Source: Anastrepha obliqua
Lineage: Eukaryota > Arthropoda > Insecta > Diptera > Tephritidae
DNA: 64,000 bases
Assembly: GCF_027943255.1 (NCBI RefSeq)
Contig: NC_072893.1
Coordinates: 113,211,784-113,275,783, forward strand
Direction of reading: 5' to 3'
Part shown: in pieces, positions 44,145 to 55,949 of the stretch
Position numbering within the stretch: position 1 is the stretch's first letter
How the letters are laid out: each line of letters opens with the position of its first letter
The notes under the pieces: generated by a model
The model's database searches: none
What the model was told of the DNA's origin: nothing
The model's input: only the letters and a program-made list of their open reading frames with translations
Position numbers and translations under genes: made by a program

Positions 44145-44235
44145 ATTCAACTCTTCAATAGATACAAATATTCTTATCTTGTACACGCAACGACAATTTA
44201 AAAGTGTATTTTTTAGTATACCATATTTTATATAT

Positions 44236-44868
44236 TTATTGTTCCCAACGAATAGTGACGCCTTTGGCTTCTTGCTTTTTCAACTCATCTACAACGAAGT
44301 CTCTGAACTCGATGTACGAGTCATCAATATCGATGTTATTTATAATCTTATGGAAATTCCCAGCCTTCAAGCCATAGGCTATCTCATCTACAGCTGCTGC
44401 CAGCCGCTTCTGTAAGGTTTCCTCCGTTTCCGATTGCCGCTTACGCAAGCGAATCTCCAAATCTTTTATTGTTGGTGGATTGTTAAATACGAGTATAGGA
44501 TTCATGTCCGTCTTTTTGATTTGCTCCACACCTTGTGGCTCGATATCCAGTATGCACACCTTGCCAGCCTGCTGTATGTCACGCACTGCCGCCTTACTGG
44601 TGCCGTACGTGTTGCCACTAAAAACCGCAGTTTCAATAAATTCATCATTTGCTATTTTTTCTTTCATTGTTTGATGATCGACGAAATGGTAGTGAACGCC
44701 ATTGAGTTCATTGGCGCGTGGTGCGCGAGTGGTATGCGATATGCTGAAACCGAACGTATAAGGAAACTCATCGAAAAGCCGCTTCAGCAAAGTGCTCTTT
44801 CCCGATCCAGATGGGCCACATAAGACTAGTGGGCGTGGTCCGTTGACCAAAAATTTTGATGATGACAT
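44236..44868 (-). CDS. Guanylate kinase (GMP kinase), 210 aa
   Basis: Transfers phosphate from ATP to GMP or dGMP, giving GDP or dGDP, in cytosolic purine nucleotide salvage and synthesis. The P-loop is GPSGSGKS at residues 18-25. GMP-site residues are in place: Ser44, Arg48 and Arg51 in SHTTRAPR, Tyr60, Glu79, and SGNTYGTSK at 84-92. Asp108 lies in LDIEPQG, and the lid arginines in RLRKRQSETEE at 140-150. Length is normal for the single-domain enzyme. The first Met is preceded by an in-frame stop near 44925 with no other Met between, and CCAAG before ATG is an acceptable start context. The coding region is one uninterrupted exon. No poly(A) tract or target duplication is visible, so a retrocopy is possible but unsupported. 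The frame is fully intact, implying selection. Overlapping plus-strand ORFs (44434-44823) are shadows. Confidence 0.93.
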   Translation of the reverse strand: MSSSKFLVNGPRPLVLCGPSGSGKSTLLKRLFDEFPYTFGFSISHTTRAPRANELNGVHYHFVDHQTMKEKIANDEFIETAVFSGNTYGTSKAAVRDIQQAGKVCILDIEPQGVEQIKKTDMNPILVFNNPPTIKDLEIRLRKRQSETEETLQKRLAAAVDEIAYGLKAGNFHKIINNIDIDDSYIEFRDFVVDELKKQEAKGVTIRWEQ

Positions 44869-44879
44869 CTTGGTAAGCC

Positions 44880-46360
44880 TGGTTTTTTTTGATAGCTTAT
44901 GCTCTTTTCTCAGTTATGTATAACGAAAAATTCCTAAGAAGCTGTTTGCTGTTGTCATAAAAGCTGGATGTTCGATGTCAGAGAGTGAGAACCTAAAACG
45001 ATATAAAAAAATTACTTCAAGTCTAGTTTCGCTGATGGGTTCTTTGTATTAAGCTGTGTTGGCCAGAGCTTACTATGTTGTTATTATAAACAATTAGAAT
45101 CAGTCGTTGCTGCAGCAATTCATGAGATGTGATTTATGAAAAGTGATAGTCATGAAAGATGTTATCGCTGGTGAATGTCCTATGAAAATTTTATTGGAAA
45201 TTAAGCAGCGCATATTTGCAAGCAGCTAAAGATCATCAAGCGGTAAATGATACTTGGTCGCTTGGAGGTGGCCTCCGTCTAAAATTACTCATAAAAGTAT
45301 TTAGCGCGACTGAACAGAGATAACGGTTATGCTTTGATAGATTTTTCTGTAGCATAAGCAGAGCTGTGCCTATTCAAATGAGCAGATCTTAAGTTCAATT
45401 GTAGTATAGCTCGCTAATATGAACTCTGGATAGGAAATAGACTACAGCTTAAATGCAAACTGTGGCTATCAGTTCTTAAGTGATCAAGACCACTGCTGAT
45501 TTATATAAATGGGATCAAAAGATATATTCACGAAAAAAACTACATAGTTCTCCTAAGTAGTCCCTCCCAACGCGAGCTCGCAACACGGAAGCGTCTCTAC
45601 CAACATCAGCAACCGGTGAACTTTTTCATGGCTAGCACCTTGGCCTACGAGTTCAGTTATGTGATAGTAGGCAACAAATTTATAAAAATAAGAAAGCTAG
45701 AAGGCTGCTAGCTTCTCTTGCCATTACATGTGATTTGGGCTCCAACTGGGCTCCAAGATAACTGCCACTTAAAGGCTTGGAACCATTTGGTGTTGCTTTT
45801 GCATGATTTACTTGAGTGTCCGGAATAAATTAGGAAGATATCTGATTTTATTTTTGCTTCGGTATTCGAAATTTACTTCGAAGTCATCAACCTTTTCTAC
45901 TATCGTTTTCAAAACCTCGTTCGCCTTCCACACCACTCTCACTCGCTCTAAATTCATCAACAAAAGCTGAGCTGTGCTAATGTAGGTGTACCATATGAAT
46001 GTGACTACATATAAGTAGTATACAAAGTCTACATGAATTCAAAATTTAAAAAGTACTAACTTTAGATATTACACTGATAAAAATTTAGCCGTTCGGAAAA
46101 TCGAGTTTGCGGTGTAATGGAGAGTTACAATTATCAAGAAGGTGCTGATACCCAAACAGCCTTTATAAGCCTTCCCTACACGGGTTTATGATCGCCTTCT
46201 AGAAGCAAGGAAAAACTGTTTAGCCCGCCTCTGCCCTGAACTCGCCATTCTGTGTCGTCTAGATTCCATGTTTTCCCTGAGTTTGATAACTTTCTTTACG
46301 GAACCCATAACGGGTTTCCGATTCAGCTACAATCTTCGGCTTGAAATTCCTAAAAAATGG
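44880..46360. other. Upstream DNA of guanylate kinase and unassigned sequence
   Basis: The first 150 bp should contain the promoter of the minus-strand gene, but no clear TATA box or initiator is seen. From about 45100 on nothing is recognised. Confidence 0.4.
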
Positions 46361-46369
46361 GCTTATACG

Positions 46370-46680
46370 TTATTTCCACCGCTGCTCAAAGTGCAATCAG
46401 ATTAAAGGAGGTTTTTAGACGGTTAACGCCGTCTCTTTCTGAATTTCGTACAGATCTCCCTATCCACAAACTAGAGTTTGAGGGTCGCGCTATTTTTTCA
46501 AGTAAGCAGGATTGGGACGAGGGGGAAATCTGACGGCGCCAAGATGGAATCGGGAGTCGGAGCAATCAAAAATCTAAAAATGCCAAATACTGCTAGTGTT
46601 CTTCAGGCAGAAGTCTTTGCGATCATGAAGACTTGCAGAGTGCTTAGAGCCCTACAGTTCGTTCTATCATAGATAATTTC
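46370..46680 (+). pseudogene. LINE RNase H fragment
   Basis: Frames give SAAIRLKEVFRRLTPSLSEF near 46390-46450, then SDGAKMESGVGAIKN (first Asp of RNase H) and TASVLQAEVFAIMKTCRVL (catalytic Glu) to about 46650. This is the usual order before and in the RNase H domain of R1/LOA-type LINEs. The 64-codon ORF at 46478-46672 is part of it. Plus strand; both ends are lost. Confidence 0.7.
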
Positions 46681-46884
46681 CTTCCCCGTAAGAAATCCAA
46701 GCTAGTTAAGAAATGTAAAATGGAACCATGTTCAACATTTTATTCAATTCCAACTCTCTCCCTCTCTCATCTGTGTTCACGAGAATAGAAACTTTAATGG
46801 AATTGAGATAACACACCAATTGGATAAGACAGGAGCCTCTCTGAAGGAATCTATAGTGGTGAGACAAAAACAGCTTAATTATTG

Positions 46885-47035
46885 ACGACTGTCGTAACCG
46901 AATGGCTCAATATTCGGTAGAGCCTGGGTTCAAAACACGCTGTGGAAACGAAAAGCCAAATAATAGGAAAGGTATTTTCTAATAGTAGTCGTCTCTCGGC
47001 AGGCAGTAGCAAACCTCTGACTGATACCATTTCTT
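46885..47035 (+). repeat. tRNA-derived SINE, 5' half, degraded
   Basis: GACTGTCGTAACCGAATGGCTC resembles the SINE head, and TAGTCGTCTCTCGGCAGGCA with GCAAACCTCTGA matches its middle. The 3' half is missing. Confidence 0.7.
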
Positions 47036-47389
47036 AAGCGAGCTCGCTTGGAGCGAGTGAGTCATTCGCTTGTAGCCGCCTTTAGTGATAACTGTACATT
47101 ATAGTCACTGATGAGTCTTGTAGTAAATCATATGGAAGTGGCAGTTTAGCTCGCCTCAAAACAGCTGTTGGCTTGCTTGAAAAAGAGTATTTGACTGATG
47201 TTGGCAGTTGTGAGTGGATTGAGCTGCGAGTAAATGTAAGAAAAAGTTGTTTCTGGCCTCTCTCAGCCTATAGGTAGTCCCACTCATGATGTACAAAATG
47301 AAGAGGTGTAGTCAACATCAGACCGTTAACCGGGTCCTAGCGATTTTAAAGGCATCAGCTGATTTACTGACGTAACGTAATGGAGTTAT

Positions 47390-47725
47390 GGCAAGAATGA
47401 TAGAATACAAGATTGCGTCCATCAGAGAGGTGCAACAACACAGTGATCCTATCGAATTTGCTGAGAGCAAAGTAGTGGTACCACAATCGGCGCCACCTAA
47501 TTATTCTCTCCATCGTGGGCTTATGGTAGCGGTTTGTTTACGAAAAATCGGAGACTGTGTTGGTGATATACGAAAAAAGCAAAGCAGCCAAAGCGCATTT
47601 ACTTCGTTGCCATCTGAACAACGACTGATTGGACGAGTGTGGGAATGCGTGGGAAATGAGCGGGCAGAATTCTGCTGCCGAATCACCCAAGAATGATAGA
47701 AACAAGATTGCGCCCATCAGAGCGT
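47390..47725. repeat. Direct repeats ~300 bp apart
   Basis: AAGAATGATAGAATACAAGA at 47391 onward and AAGAATGATAGAAACAAGAT at 47690 onward are each followed by TTGCG(T/C)CCATCAGAG. The sequence after both also has TTTGCTGAG. A third related piece (AAATTCGCTGAGCGCAAAGT) lies at 48824. Confidence 0.6.
47520..47680 (-). repeat. Dispersed repeat B, minus copy
   Basis: Its reverse complement contains CACACTCGTCCAATCAGTCGTTG and TCAGATGGCAACGAAGTAAA-like words (given here in parts), which match 50226-50380. Confidence 0.65.
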
Positions 47726-47779
47726 ACGTGACGTCACGTTTGCTGAGTTGTGCAGTATTGCCAACCATTTGCTCTTCGC

Positions 47780-49000
47780 AATAAATTTAGTGCTTTTTTA
47801 TACCGAAAATGCGACAATTTTTAAGTTTGGTGTTTGTTTCTTTTTGTTTTTAATTTAAGGCTAGCGAAACTTTAGGTTAAAAAAAACTGTATTATTATAC
47901 AAAAGAAGTTTAAAAAAGGCCACTCTGAGAAGATTGTAGTGCTAATGAAAATTTTTTTACTCCTATAAAATTTGATAATTTGAAAGTGCAAATTTAATTT
48001 TAATTCTAAGGCTATGCAAAAATATTAAATGCCCCTCTCTCAACTCTTCTTAAGATTGAAAACCTTTTTACACATTTTAAAAAGCCTTTGAATTTATTGA
48101 ATGCGAATTAAAACCATAGAGGTGTAATCGTTTCTTCCGGTCATCAATCCTTAGTGAGACATAGAGCATCAAGAGGTGTATTCATAGTAAAAATAAGCAA
48201 CAAAATACCAGAAAATACTAAAGAAACCATACTGACATTTTTACAAAAAGAGTACCTTATCTAGTTACATAACTTCAAATATAGCAAAAAAGTCGGTCCC
48301 TTAATAAAAGAGTCTCGCTTAACAAAAAAACTCATAAATTAAATTGTACATAAGCATAACACATTTATTTAAAAAAAACGCACATTCTACAGACAATTTG
48401 TCACGCATACAAAGTTCTTTAAGTAACACAATAAAAATTTCGTGTTTTATTTTCTTTAAATGGACATTTAGTGCGTTTTTATAACCAAAGCTAGGCAACT
48501 CTGCAGTAGCGAGAGAGAGATTTTACTGCCGAAAGCACAAGAACACCAACAACACCGGCAATCGCGGGCAATGCCACCAGATGTTAAAGAAAAGTAAAGC
48601 TAAATAAAACTGAGTGAATTATTTAAATTATTAAAAAATGTATATTTTACAAAATTATAAACATTACTTGTAATTAGAATAGGCTAGAAAAATGTCATGT
48701 GGAATGAACTAAAACTCCGAGACAAAAAAAAAAAAAATAAAAATAACAAAAAAAAATGCTAAATCAAGTTATGAAAATGGTAATCTGGCCATACTGGAGC
48801 TAAAATCACGTAACTAGTTGTCAAATTCGCTGAGCGCAAAGTAACGGGACCACGATGGGCGCCATCTCATTATTCTTTGCATCATGCGAATCACCGATAT
48901 GACGTGGGAGTCGTGGTTACACTCTCAATTTTGCTTCGGCTGGCCAAACCTCGTAGTCTATCATCTCTGAGTGCTACTTACGAGTACATGGACTTTTTTA
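47780..49000. other. AT-rich intergenic DNA
   Basis: Contains AAAAAAATAAAAATAACAAA-type simple sequence near 48722-48760 and the short repeat piece at 48815-48890. No gene. Confidence 0.45.
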
Positions 49001-49004
49001 CTCG

Positions 49005-50220
49005 AAACTACTCCTCCAAGTTGCCTCAAACTTTTGACTTAAGTGTTTAGTACAGTATAGGCTAAATGTATACGGACTTGCACATAGGTATACTCGTACA
49101 CTACATGAATTTGGGCATATATGTATGTATGTGGATATCAGGCACCTAAAAATTTCTTAAAATATAGTTTCTTTGAATTCTATTTAAGCCACGTATTTTA
49201 TGTGTTCGTAGAACAGAAAATTTTCAAATTTTGTGCATAAGTCAAAAGTCAACAAATTACCAATTATATTGCCGCATTTGACAAGGCTTAAAATGATTAA
49301 GCCTTAATAACTTTTTTCTGTTAGCTATGCAAATTTTGCAATTTTTCAACAACTCACAATTTGTTTACAATTTATAATAGACGACTTTTGAGCGCAGGCA
49401 CCGAAAATATGGAATTGCAAAAAATAAAAAATAAATTTGAAAAACTAGTCTCACCGTTTGCTGCAATAATCCGATTTCACTCGAAATGCGTCTACCGCAT
49501 GAAGTCAAGGTTGACTGCTTAGAAACCGTTAACTTGATTCTTAATTTTGGTTTTGTATTTCCTTTAAGTTTTGGGCATTCGTTTTGCGTTTGCTTTTGCC
49601 CCACACTAACGGAACTATTGCGCAATAGTAAGGCGTCTAGAATCACTTGAAAATAAATACAATTTTTTTTTCGGAGCGATAAGTAGGTGCTGATTTGATT
49701 TCACTTGTCGTGAGTTGCTTTTGCCTGGGTGGCTCAGTGGTTAGTTCATCAGTTGGTCGCTTATTGCACGCATTGCGATGAACGGCTTGCAATTTGTTTG
49801 CTTGCAAAGAACTGGAACTGGTTGCATTGGACGCAAGCTGCCTTCTTAATACGTATTCGCTTTTGCATTCGCTTGTAATATAAACTTGTTTGCAGAATAT
49901 TTAATTCGAATCATATGAATTGGATTACGTAATGGGCAGCGCACTTTTTATGTTGATCAAAGAATTCAATTACATCCAATGCAAATATTTTATTAATAGA
50001 AGTTGTAATTGAGTTGTTGAATAATATTGTAAATAGCCACAAATCAATGTCTAATGAGGTTTGGTAAAGAATTCTCTGGATTCTGAGATATGTAAATGAA
50101 AGGTGTTTATTTTTAAAAATTCTATTCACTGTGAAATAGTTAGCAGTACTAGTTTCACGAAAGTATATTTCTGTTAAAGTACATTTTTCATAACCTACAT
50201 CGGAAGTTGGCAAAGCTTAC
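49005..50220. other. Intergenic DNA without a supported gene
   Basis: ORFs of 93-100 codons on the minus strand at 49365-49646 and 49911-50213 show no domain. Confidence 0.4.
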
Positions 50221-50225
50221 TCGTA

Positions 50226-50385
50226 CGAACAGTGAGCTCATCGCACGTATTCGTACGCTCGCACACCCAATCAGTCGTTACTCAGACGGCAACAAAGCAA
50301 GATTGATAGTGGTGCTGCTGATTTTTTGCTATATTACCGACGCAATCTCAGTTATTGTGCGCTCACCTATACAATTCCACTTTCA
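50226..50385 (+). repeat. Dispersed repeat B, plus copy
   Basis: GCACACCCAATCAGTCGTTA and CAGACGGCAACAAAGCAAGA match the reverse complement of 47520-47680, followed in both by TTTTTxxTATATxACC. The two copies are inverted about 2.7 kb apart. Confidence 0.65.
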
Positions 50386-50409
50386 ATTTTGCCGACCTCT
50401 GATCTAAAT

Positions 50410-51365
50410 GTAATGTAAGTTGGTTCGGCGCTATTTCTCATATTGACTCTTCGGAAAATCGTGTGCATACTATACGTAAGAGAAAATTCTATATATGTAT
50501 GTACATTAGGGTCATGCTAGTTTGGTAGCGATAAAACATGCAGATTTATCAGACTTTCAACACAGTTCCTTTACTATGAGTAGTGTTCGTTAGAGATAGT
50601 TCAATGGCAATGGAATTGTTTTGTATGTCTTAGGTTAAGTTTGACGCGTTGCTACTAAAAACGTTACTTGGTTAGTCACACATAGGTGTTTAGACCGCCA
50701 AGCTGATCCCCCAGAAGTGTTAAAGACATTTTCAAGAAACCAAAACTTGTTTATTTCAAACGCATGTTAACCTTTTGGGGAATTCAGCTAACCTATCTAG
50801 CGAGATGGGATGTAGACTGGGTAATTAATACCTAGAAAATTGAAGTGTGTTTTTCGCTCTGCTGAAAATTTATTCATGGAGTCTTGAATATATTTTTGCA
50901 GCAGCTAAAACTCCAAATCTTGCACAAGGCTTCTGTGTTCCTTTAGTAATCCCATGAATAACAAAACATCAATTTTGGTAAGAGTTTATCATATCAATTT
51001 TATTTAGCTCCTATGTTCTTCATCTTGGATTGTTGAAGTGGAAAACTGCCAGTAATTTGTTAAGAAGAAATTTTTAAACTCTGTTATTTATATTGAAAAT
51101 TAGTCAATATAAGAACTTTCGTTACCACAGTGATATAGTTAATTGGGCGATTCTATGCCAACTAATCCAAGTATTTTGGACAATGTTGTCAAATTCTTTA
51201 AAACTTGTTTTGTTTTCATGCCTAATAATTAATATTTTGAATAGCCTTGGAGAAGGATTTGGCTTTACTTGGTGTGTATAACTGGCGCCGGTTAGCACGA
51301 GAAATAAACGGCGCGCGCTTTGTTAAGCTCGGCGAAAATCGCTAAAGCTGTTATCGCGCTAATCA
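50410..51365. other. Intergenic DNA without a supported gene
   Basis: Nothing recognised. Confidence 0.4.
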
Positions 51366-51369
51366 TAAA

Positions 51370-51415
51370 GAAGAATCAGAATAAGAAGAAGAACAAGAAG
51401 AACAAGAATTTATAT
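51370..51415. repeat. (AAGAAG/AAC)n simple sequence
   Basis: Purine-rich run of AGAAGAAC-type words. Confidence 0.8.
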
Positions 51416-51469
51416 ATATGTATAAGAAGTAATATAAGAGTAAGCTGGAAACGTTTTAATTTTTTTTTT

Positions 51470-51800
51470 AATTTTCAGATATGATTCATGTTGAAAATTG
51501 TGGTAGAGTTTTTTGAAATAAAATACCTTCATTTCTTTTCAATATTTTTCCAACATTTTTTTTTTTTTAGCACAAAATATACTTTTAAAACATTTCAAAT
51601 TGTTTAGCATAAAATATACTTTCAAATTTTTTTTAGTTTTTTAGCAAAAAAAATATACTTTTAATTTTCTTTTTAATTTTTAAAATTTTTTAGCATTAAA
51701 TAAATTTAAAATATTTTTTTTTGTTTTTAGCACAAAATATACTTTTAAAACATACTTTTCAATTTTTTTATTTCTTAGCATGAAATATAAATTTAAAATG
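51470..51800. repeat. Short-period AT-rich tandem repeat
   Basis: TTTTTTAGCACAAAATATAC and TTTTAAAACAT recur about five times at roughly 50-60 bp. The flank GTTGAAAATTGTGGTAGAGT resembles GTCGAAAATTATGGTATGAA at 61027, also followed by ATATACTT-type words. Confidence 0.6.
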
Positions 51801-52029
51801 AATTTGCACTTCTTGTCTTTGAAAAAAGTATTGAGTATCGATTAAATATAGGTAGAAAGCGTGAAGCACGCACGAGTATTAATAAAAATCGGTTTAAGTG
51901 GCGAAAAATCAGTTTGATTTCAAAATAATAAATTTAAATATTAAATTTTTGTAAATATTAGATATTTTAATTAAATAAGTAATATTTGTAATTTAACACT
52001 TTTATTAAGTACTTAAATTCTGCAATGAA

Positions 52030-53240
52030 AAACTAGGTGGCAACTCTAATCAGAAATATTTCCCAATTGAGGCTATAAGTAACTATAAATAATTTTTATT
52101 ATACATTTGTTTTGCATTGTTTTACTTTGATTTACTTAATATTTTCGAAATAAAAATAGTTGTCGACCTAAAATTACGCTCCAGTTAAAGCTTTATGAAA
52201 ATCTTTCGTTCGATAGTTCTATTGTTGCACTGTATGTTACTGCTTTCATTAATTATCTTGTTCAACCTTTTAGTTGTATAAAAAACTGCTTTGGCAACGC
52301 TATTCTGAAATAATACTGTATTAAACACCTGCGTTATTTATCTTTCATCCTTTATTGTGAGCTTTACTTGAATTTTTTTATTTTATACCAGAATTATTCT
52401 GTGTATAAAGAAAGGCGGCAATCTTGTTCAAAAGTATATACCAATTAAATTTTTTAGAATATTTTATTATTTTCATTTTGTTACTTTGAATGTTGACTCT
52501 TTGACTCCTTTATTAATGAGTGAGTTACATTTTTTATAGTAAAAATGGGTGCTAACCCCATCGAGAGCTAGTTCTGGAATATAGCTGCTTTACGTACCTT
52601 TCATTTAATGTCTTTATTCCATTAATTTTTTTATTAAAAAGGGCTGGCAACCCTATCCAGAACTAGTTCTGAAATATAGCTGCTTTACGTACCTTTCCTT
52701 TAATATTTTTTTAGCTTTAATTTTTTTTATTAAAAAGGGCTGGCAACCCTATCCAGAACTAGTTATGAAATATAGCTGCTTTACGTACCTTTCGTTTATT
52801 ATCTATATGGAAGATATGAATTAAATTATTTTGATTTATTCTCAAACTATTCTATACTAAAGGTGACAACCTTATTCAAAATTACACTCCAGTTAAATTT
52901 TTGTTGAAAATATGCTTTCTGTTGCCTTTATTGTTACAACGTATGTTAAATTTCTCATTAAATTATTAGTTAAATTTTTTACTAAAAAAATTGTTGACAA
53001 CCCTATTCGGAAATGGTTTTGGATTAAAGCTGCCTTAAGTATCTTCTGCCTAGTACCAATATTTATGCGATATTTTATTATTATTATATTTTTTTCGTAT
53101 TAAAACTAGGTGGCAACTTTATTCAAAATTATACTGAAGTGAAATGTTTTAATGTTAATGTTAATGTTTTTAAATGTTAATTATTTAAAATTTTTGTTAA
53201 CAAAAAGTAAGTGGTAACCCTATTCAGCTACACATACAAA
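52030..53240. repeat. ~96-bp array with diverged flanking copies
   Basis: Best copies start at 52547, 52641 and 52737 (GGGCTGGCAACCCTATCCAG, GAAATATAGCTGCTTTACGT, ACCTTTC(C/G)TTTAAT). More diverged copies carrying a GGCAAC(C/T)(C/T)TATTCA word lie at about 52030, 52160, 52285, 52410, 52865, 52992, 53108 and 53210, at 95-140-bp spacing. Confidence 0.75.
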
Positions 53241-53298
53241 TACTAATTAAAATTGTAAATACATTAAATATACTCGTATTACTCTTCATATACATATA

Positions 53299-53735
53299 CA
53301 GTAGATTCTGTTTTTATGCGGCCTGCATCACCGTACAGATCAGACGTGTACATTTCCTCAAGTGGCGGAAGTGATTTTACGCCAAATCCTAAACGAATGC
53401 GCAACATGCGGGTATTGTCTGAATTTATTTCTGATGATGTAAATTTATTTTTCGATTCTAACGTTTCTTAAATAAAGATATAATTTTCAAAAATACAATT
53501 TTTTGTTTATGCGATTTTATTTAATTATTTCAGATTCATGCGGTCTATGGAACGTATCTATAGTTATAATATGGAACTAGTACCCTTTTTATGCGATTTT
53601 ATTACATTATTTCAGATTTATGCGGTTCTTAGCACTTTTAAAACGTATCTATAGTTTTACTATAGAACTGGTGGCTTTTTTTATGCTGTTTCTTGCGGAA
53701 CGTATAGGTATACCGCATAAAAACAGAATCTACTG
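53299..53735. mobile_element. Pogo-type MITE, 437 bp
   Basis: Perfect 23-bp inverted ends beginning CAGTAGATTCTGTTTTTATG, at 53299-53321 and 53713-53735, flanked by TA at 53297-53298 and 53736-53737. CAGT ends with TA duplication are typical of the pogo/Tigger branch. The interior has a tandem pair of about 85-bp units (53505-53677, with CGTATCTATAGTT in both). No transposase. Confidence 0.85.
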
Positions 53736-53739
53736 TATA

Positions 53740-54490
53740 CTCATACTGAAATGAGGAATCGAATAGAAACGCAGAACAGCCTGTGAAGCTGTTCCAAACA
53801 TTTCAATCGAATATTTTATTACATCGTAGCTTATTAAATACAAGAGGCCCATAAAAATTTTAAATTAAATTAAATTCGAGACTCTTTTTAAACGTACTGA
53901 TTCCAATTCTGAACAAAAAGTGCTAAAATTACGATTATTGGCTATTGTTGGGCTCAAGAAATATCATGAAATATTTTCGTTTTGTGACAACAGCATTTCA
54001 AAGTACAACTCTTCAATTTCTCAATACACTTTAATAAGCGCAAACGTCTTTATTTGTCTCTAAGCTACTAGTTACTTGTGTTTTAATTTGCAACGTTGGA
54101 TCTGTATGAAATGGCTCACAAAAAGCACAAGTAACAGCAAGTAAAATTAACAGAGGTTCTCTCTAAGAAAATTTAATTTTTTGTAAGGTATTAAAGAGAG
54201 TTCAAAAGGTGGAAGAGATAGTACTTCCATTTAGTTTAAGGGCCTTTATTAGAAAAATTAGGGCATGATATTACATAACCTCAAATAAAGCAAAAAATCG
54301 TACGTTATGCGCTTTCTGCCAGAATTTCTCAAAAGCGAGACATCCAGGTGCTATTCTGGGTTAAAATTCGTATTCGAAATGTAAAAAAACCTTCGACAAA
54401 TTGTAACCTGGTTTTTGGTTTAGAAGGTCATCAAATTTTGACGACTTGTGTTTACATGTTTTGTACAGAAAATTACGTGGCAACTCTTCT
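53740..54490. other. Intergenic DNA without a supported gene
   Basis: Nothing recognised. Confidence 0.4.
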
Positions 54491-54494
54491 AAGT

Positions 54495-54630
54495 TCCTCA
54501 TAAAAACCATTTGCTGTTCGTAGTCGACTTGAAAATGTAGGTTCCTCCGGAACTACATCAGGACGCACGCCACAAATAGGAGGAGGAGCTCGGCCAAACA
54601 CGTAACAGAAGTGTACGCACTAATTACCTA
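54495..54630 (+). repeat. tRNA-derived SINE, 3' part
   Basis: CATAAAAACCATTTGCTGTTCG, given here as its SINE-like opening, leads into AAATAGGAGGAGGAGCTCGG and AACACGTAAC. The head is missing. Confidence 0.8.
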
Positions 54631-54639
54631 TTTATTTTT

Positions 54640-55940
54640 ATTTTTTTAACTATAATATTTTAATAGATTACCCTATCGGAAGGTGCAACTTCTCTCCCCA
54701 ATTGGCCCATATCTCCATAATACTTGGAAAAAATATGTTTTAGCATTTAATCGGCTCTACTAAAAATTAAACTTGAACCAGAGCAGCAGAATACATAGTC
54801 ACAATTAAACAATACATTTTAAGTACATTTTTTTATATACTCAGTGCTACATTTTTCGCAAAAAAGTTTCCATAAATATTTATCGCTTTACGTAATCCAA
54901 TTAATAACACTCAATCCACATTTTTTTAATTCTCAAATCGTCATAGCTCTTTTACACGGAATAATAAACCAGTTTATGATATAATTTTTTTTACGTTTCT
55001 GGTTAATTAATCATTTTTAATGAGCGTTTAATGATTGTTTGGTGTTTTTGTAAGCAATTCATTGAAATATAAAACTTTATTGAGTTACATACCAGAGAAA
55101 GATAAAATATTTTGAATACCTAGAACTGCTAGAATTAATGAACAAATGCCATCTGTTTGCCTTAAATTTATCACAAGAAATTCATAGCGCCCCTTGCAAG
55201 TGCAGGAAAGGAAAGAAATATTTGCCAACTCTTGAACAAGTGCAATATAAAAAAAATATATAAATAGTTTATGGGAATTGAATGGCACAATAAACCTCCA
55301 GAAGACAATGTTGCTACGGAATGCGGATCAAGTGAGAAATGGATATTACTCATGTACGCATTTAATTGGCAGTAAAATTTTTGTTTAATAATGGAACGGA
55401 AATAATTTAAACAAGAAAAGGGCTGTCTCAGTTCGAGAAGAATTGGTTTTTGCTCTAGTGAAATATAAATATTTAGCGCAGCTGCTTTTGAGAAAAAACT
55501 TATATCGCATAACAAATAGTTAACTTCCAGAGGTTTACTATATTTTAAGTTGTTTCTAATAACTCGCTGTTTTTGTAGGCCAGTGCCTAATTTAAGCAGC
55601 GCGGAGGTTAAAGTAAATGGTAGACAAGGATGATAGATTACCAGGTTTGGGCAATCTGCTGTCATGAACCCGGGGACTTCAGTTAATCAGCTGATTCTTA
55701 AAAATTCGCTGAGAGTTGGTTAACGATCTGATCTTGGCCACACCTTCTGAATTTTTTCACCATGGGGGTAGAGTATAGAGCCTAAGACTTCAAAGCTTGA
55801 CTATGGCTGCAATTTTAACGTCCACTTCCACTGGGAACAGACCGTACTGTACTTAAGATAGCTACGGGTAGCTTTCTAATGCTTTCCGAACATCAACTTT
55901 TTATGCTTCAAATGACGAGCCTACTCAAGAAATTATTTTG
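54640..55940. other. Intergenic DNA with one long unexplained ORF
   Basis: A 164-codon minus-strand ORF (55171-55665) is the longest unexplained frame in the window. It is rich in Leu, Ser, Phe and Tyr with no domain recognised. A second minus-strand frame overlaps its end. Coding status is undecided, more likely chance. Confidence 0.3.
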
Positions 55941-55949
55941 GTGACCTTT

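Noticed and set aside
44434..44823. 129-codon plus-strand ORF
   Set aside because: Antisense shadow of guanylate kinase.
49725..49770. tRNA-like GGTGGCTCAGTGGTTAG sequence
   Set aside because: Resembles a tRNA 5' part, but no B-box or acceptor pairing follows.
55171..55665. 164-codon minus-strand ORF
   Set aside because: Longest unexplained frame, but rich in Leu, Ser, Phe and Tyr, without a domain or conserved pattern; not called as a gene.
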